DNA from: Pleodorina starrii
Taxonomy: Eukaryota > Chlorophyta > Chlorophyceae > Chlamydomonadales > Volvocaceae
Direction: 5' to 3'
Assembly: GCA_030267565.1 (NCBI GenBank)
Contig: BRXU01000031.1
Coordinates: forward strand, 1,382,935 to 1,446,934
Length of the DNA stretch: 64,000 nt
Positions 61,099 through 64,000 of the stretch are shown piece after piece. The position numbers were made by a program, and so were the translations under genes. Every line of letters begins with the position of its first letter. Within the stretch, counting starts at the first letter, position 1. Below the pieces are notes generated by a model. That model was given only the letters and a program-made list of their open reading frames with translations, was not told the origin of the DNA and ran no database searches.

Positions 61099-63370
61099 TA
61101 CTGCCTGCCTAAAGGTTTGCTTAAAAGTAAGTACGCCAAGGCAATAGGCTCAAGGAACCAAGCAATACGTTACATTTTATTAGTAGAGAACATAATAGCA
61201 GAACAGGCCATAGTCAATGCCATACGACCGGGAATTCCAGCACGTATCCTGTTAGTGGCAAGTACAACTATTCATTATACAATAACGACCTTAGCAAATT
61301 AAACCGGCAGGTATTACAATGGTGATGAACAATCTCAGTCTCTTAGGAGGGGACCCTGTCGTACTCCTCGACTTCGGAATGAGTACGGTATGGTTCCACA
61401 GACTGAACATACCGAACACGTAAGGCTAGCTCCCGAAATATTCCCTAGGCGAACGAGGACAATTATACTGAAGCACTAGCCGGGCTAAAACAGCGTGCGT
61501 TCAATGGCAACCACTTTCGAGTCTCTAGTGCACAGTGTTCGAAAGGACTTCAGCCTCCTTCGCAAACCTTAAAACAATATTAAGATTGGTATCTACCACA
61601 TTGGCTGTTAAATCTGCGAGTACAAACCTGGAGACGAGTTGATTTTAGACGGCTGGAAAGCTGTTGCACCAAACCAAGCCTCGGCAGCGTCGCTTTTAGC
61701 CTTCAGTATATAAAGTTTAACGACCATGGGGAGGTGGTGAGCTCGATGCTGTATAACGGCTTTGGCGGGAAACTAATCTTTCAGAGTCAAACGAATGCGG
61801 GTCTGTTTTTCAACAACCAGGAGACCAAGGCCCTTATGCAGCTCCTGGGCTCCACTGCAACTGTTGAGTCCCTCCGGACCTACCTGGGTCAAGAAAGCCG
61901 AGGTGCGCCGTGTGCCGGTCACCTATTTGCATGGTTTATCGTGTGACTGCCGTGACTGCCCTCCACGATTTGCAGGAGCTCAGGACGCCACCAGAGCCGT
62001 CGTGTGGCCAACCAAATATGGCAGGCAGGGTGGGGGCAGGTCAGGGTGGAGCGACGGGGCGGGGCAGGGCGGGGTGGGACCGGTGCAGGGATGGGCAGAG
62101 CGGGGACAGGCGGGAAGGGGAAGGGCGGGGCGGGGCGGGGATGGCGCACTGTGGGGCGGGCCGGGGGATGGCAGAATGGGGCGGGGCAGGGGCAGGCCGG
62201 GGCGGGGAGGGGCACTGCGGGGAGGGGCAGGGCGGGGCGGGCCAGGGTGGGGCGGGATGGAAAGGGGCAGGGCGGGGTGGAGCGGGACGGGGCAGGGCAG
62301 AGCAGGGCCGGGTGTGGCAGGCACTTCGGGGCACTGCAGGGCGGGGCAAGGGTGCAACTCGGCAAGGAGCTGCACGCATCCATCGAGGCCGCCCTCCTCG
62401 GGGACCGCCAAATGTCTGGGTACATTATTGCTTACACACCAGCAGCCATGGAACCCTCCAGAACCCCTGCCCACCATTCACCGACCAGCTTATCCCCGAC
62501 CCGCCCTCACCACTGCCCACCTGGCCGCGATGTATCGGCTCCGGTACCACCCTGCACTGCAACGTGCCCCTCCCTAATCTTTCAGTCAACCGCCGCTCCT
62601 TCCCTCCCCCCCTTGCCTCACAGGCCATCCATGTTTCTGGCGGCATGGCGGCTGCCCGTACCCTCCATACAGCGCCGCCATCGAATATTCATCTACACGC
62701 ACCATGCCACCACGCCTCTCAACATTTGCCAGGTGCAGACTGCGATGCGTCTCGGGGCGGGGCGTTGCGGTGCAAAGCGGTGCATAACTATGCCGGTACA
62801 GCACGAGGAGGTTTTGGGGGCGCGGAGGGAGAAGGCGGCTGCGGAGGTGTTGGGGGGCCTGGTTTGGGTTCGGGCGTTTGGGACCGGGCGTCTAGTTTGA
62901 GGTCAGGACGGGGCGGGGCGGGGCAGGGCGGGGCAGTGAGGGGCGGGGCAGGGCGGGGTGGGGTGGGGCCGCGGCGGGGCGGGGCGGGGAGGGGACAGGC
63001 TGGGCGGGTAGGGTAGGGTGCACAGTGAGGCGGGCCGGGGCAGGGCGGAATGGGGCGGGGCCGGGGCAGGCCGGGGCTGGGAGGGGCACTGCGGGGTGGG
63101 GCAGGATGGAGCGGGACGGGGCGGGGCGGGGCATGGTATGGCGGCGTGGGACGGGTTGGGGCGGGTCGGGGCGGGACGGGGCAGGGCGGGGAAGGGGTAG
63201 GCCGGGGTGGGGCAGGGTGGGGCGGAGCGGGGCGGGGAAGGGCAGGGAAGAGCGTGGCGGGCAAGGGCGGGCAGGGCGGGGCGGCATGGAACGGGGCAGG
63301 GCGGGGCGGGGCAGGGCACTTCGGGGCAGTGCAGGGCGGGGCAGGGTGGGGCCAGGGTGCAAGTCGGCAG
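61099..63370 (+). repeat. 2.27-kb tandem unit 8, last copy (2272 bp, long form)
   Basis: 5' alleles of the unit 3-7 family combined with the long 3' half of units 1-3. The array ends at GTCGGCAG, followed by unique sequence CTGCAAGCATG. Confidence 0.95.
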
Positions 63371-63860
63371 CTGCAAGCATGTCGCGGTTCGGGGGTTCGG
63401 TGTTGTGCCGGCTGCAGGCACGCTTCTTGCGGGGGTCCGGGTCTGGTGGATGTCTCTGCTGGCATAACCCCTCCTCTGGCCCCCAAGCTGGCGCATTGCA
63501 AGCCGGATAGCGGCAGTCCGTTGCCCCAGGTGTGCGGGCTACTTGTGCAGCACTGTCGCACCCCAAGTGTCAAGCAGCGCCCCCTTTCTCTTCCCCGGGC
63601 CCGGGGTGTCTGTCCCGTCGGGGTTCGGGTGCAGCCAGTCGGTGGTCGGTTGTCAAGTCTAGGTCTGGTTTGCACCCAAGAACTCCTTTTCTTTCGCGCC
63701 GTGCAGCCGCTAGGTTGGGGTGTGTTGCCTGCTTGCCTGCTCTCGACCTTGCTTTTTCTCTGGTGACGATGCCACCTGCTCACATCTTCCTCCCATCGCC
63801 ATTGCGCCGAATGCTCTAACCCCCTTCCCTACTGGCTAATGCTGCCGTGCACGGGTCCAG
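63371..63860. other. Unique GC-rich flank to the right of the tandem array, no gene assigned
   Basis: Sequence leaves the repeat at 63371. ORFs cross it, but none shows family features or codon patterns distinct from its composition. It may be intron of a gene whose exon follows. Confidence 0.35.
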
Positions 63861-63914
63861 GGTGCGCGCGGGCAGCAGCAGCTGGCAGGCGTGGATGCCC
63901 TGTGCAGCCTGCAG
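63861..63914 (+). CDS. Possible internal exon (18 codons) of an unidentified gene
   Basis: A good acceptor (GGGTCCAG) and donor (CTGCAG/GTAAGC) enclose 54 nt with one open frame reading GARGQQQLAGVDALCSLQ. The size and splice sites fit the exons of the helicase gene. The rest of this gene would lie beyond the window or among the exon-like parts of unit 8. Confidence 0.35.
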
Positions 63915-64000
63915 GTAAGCGTGGGGACGGGTAAGGGTGGTAGCAATGCGTTGTGCTTCCGGCTGTGCATGGGGGCAGGTAGCCGGGCCTGCGGCTGATA

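Noticed and set aside
46053..63766. Long Gly/Arg/Ala-rich (+) and Pro/Ala-rich (-) ORFs in the G-rich tracts
   Set aside because: They arise from the GGGGC/GGGCA composition, occur in several frames and both strands at once, and have no recognisable domain.

Overview
The window looks like nuclear DNA of a chlamydomonadalean (Chlamydomonas/volvocine-type) green alga. The one conventional gene is GC-rich and split by many short GT-AG introns. Its protein carries long Ala/Gly/Gln/Pro runs. Telomere-like TTTTAGGG and TTTAGGG tracts occur inside the window. About 85% of the window is repetitive, so it resembles a subtelomeric or pericentromeric block bordering a gene-bearing arm. Organism and chromosomal position are inferences.

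Layout. (1) 1-8646, + strand: the 3' part of a large spliced gene for an SF1B (Upf1-like) helicase, best matched to the ZGRF1 group. Thirteen exons were reconstructed with consistent splice phases, and the gene starts before the window. (2) 8647-10928: intergenic DNA that turns AT-rich and holds three related modules of AT-rich DNA, G-run and TTTTAGGG repeats. (3) 10929-16570: a minisatellite of about 705 copies of an 8-bp unit (GATGGACG), containing an internal kilobase-scale duplication and closed by another telomere-like tract. (4) 16643-37843: about 104 copies of a 179-bp satellite with clear higher-order structure, interrupted by four identical 631-bp cassettes made of an LTR plus the start of gag. 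(5) 37861-44426: a full-length, apparently intact Ty3/Gypsy chromovirus with identical 196-bp LTRs and a 5-bp target duplication. Its gag and pol share one frame separated by a single TGA, and the start of pol carries a region resembling phage-type DNA adenine methyltransferases. It sits inside the edge of another, probably CACTA-like, DNA transposon. (6) 45357-63370: eight head-to-tail copies of a 2.23-2.27 kb unit, each with an AT-rich half, a short conserved ORF behind a TATA-like motif, and two very G-rich tracts. (7) 63371-64000: GC-rich flank with one possible exon.

The helicase is a DNA or RNA processing enzyme. Gag and Pol together supply all functions for retrotransposition. The remaining sequence records repeated local amplification. 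The retroelement entered the border of the satellite, a deleted derivative was captured in the array, and that derivative then spread with its flanking monomers. No bacterial operons, CRISPR arrays, rRNA genes or convincing tRNA genes were seen.
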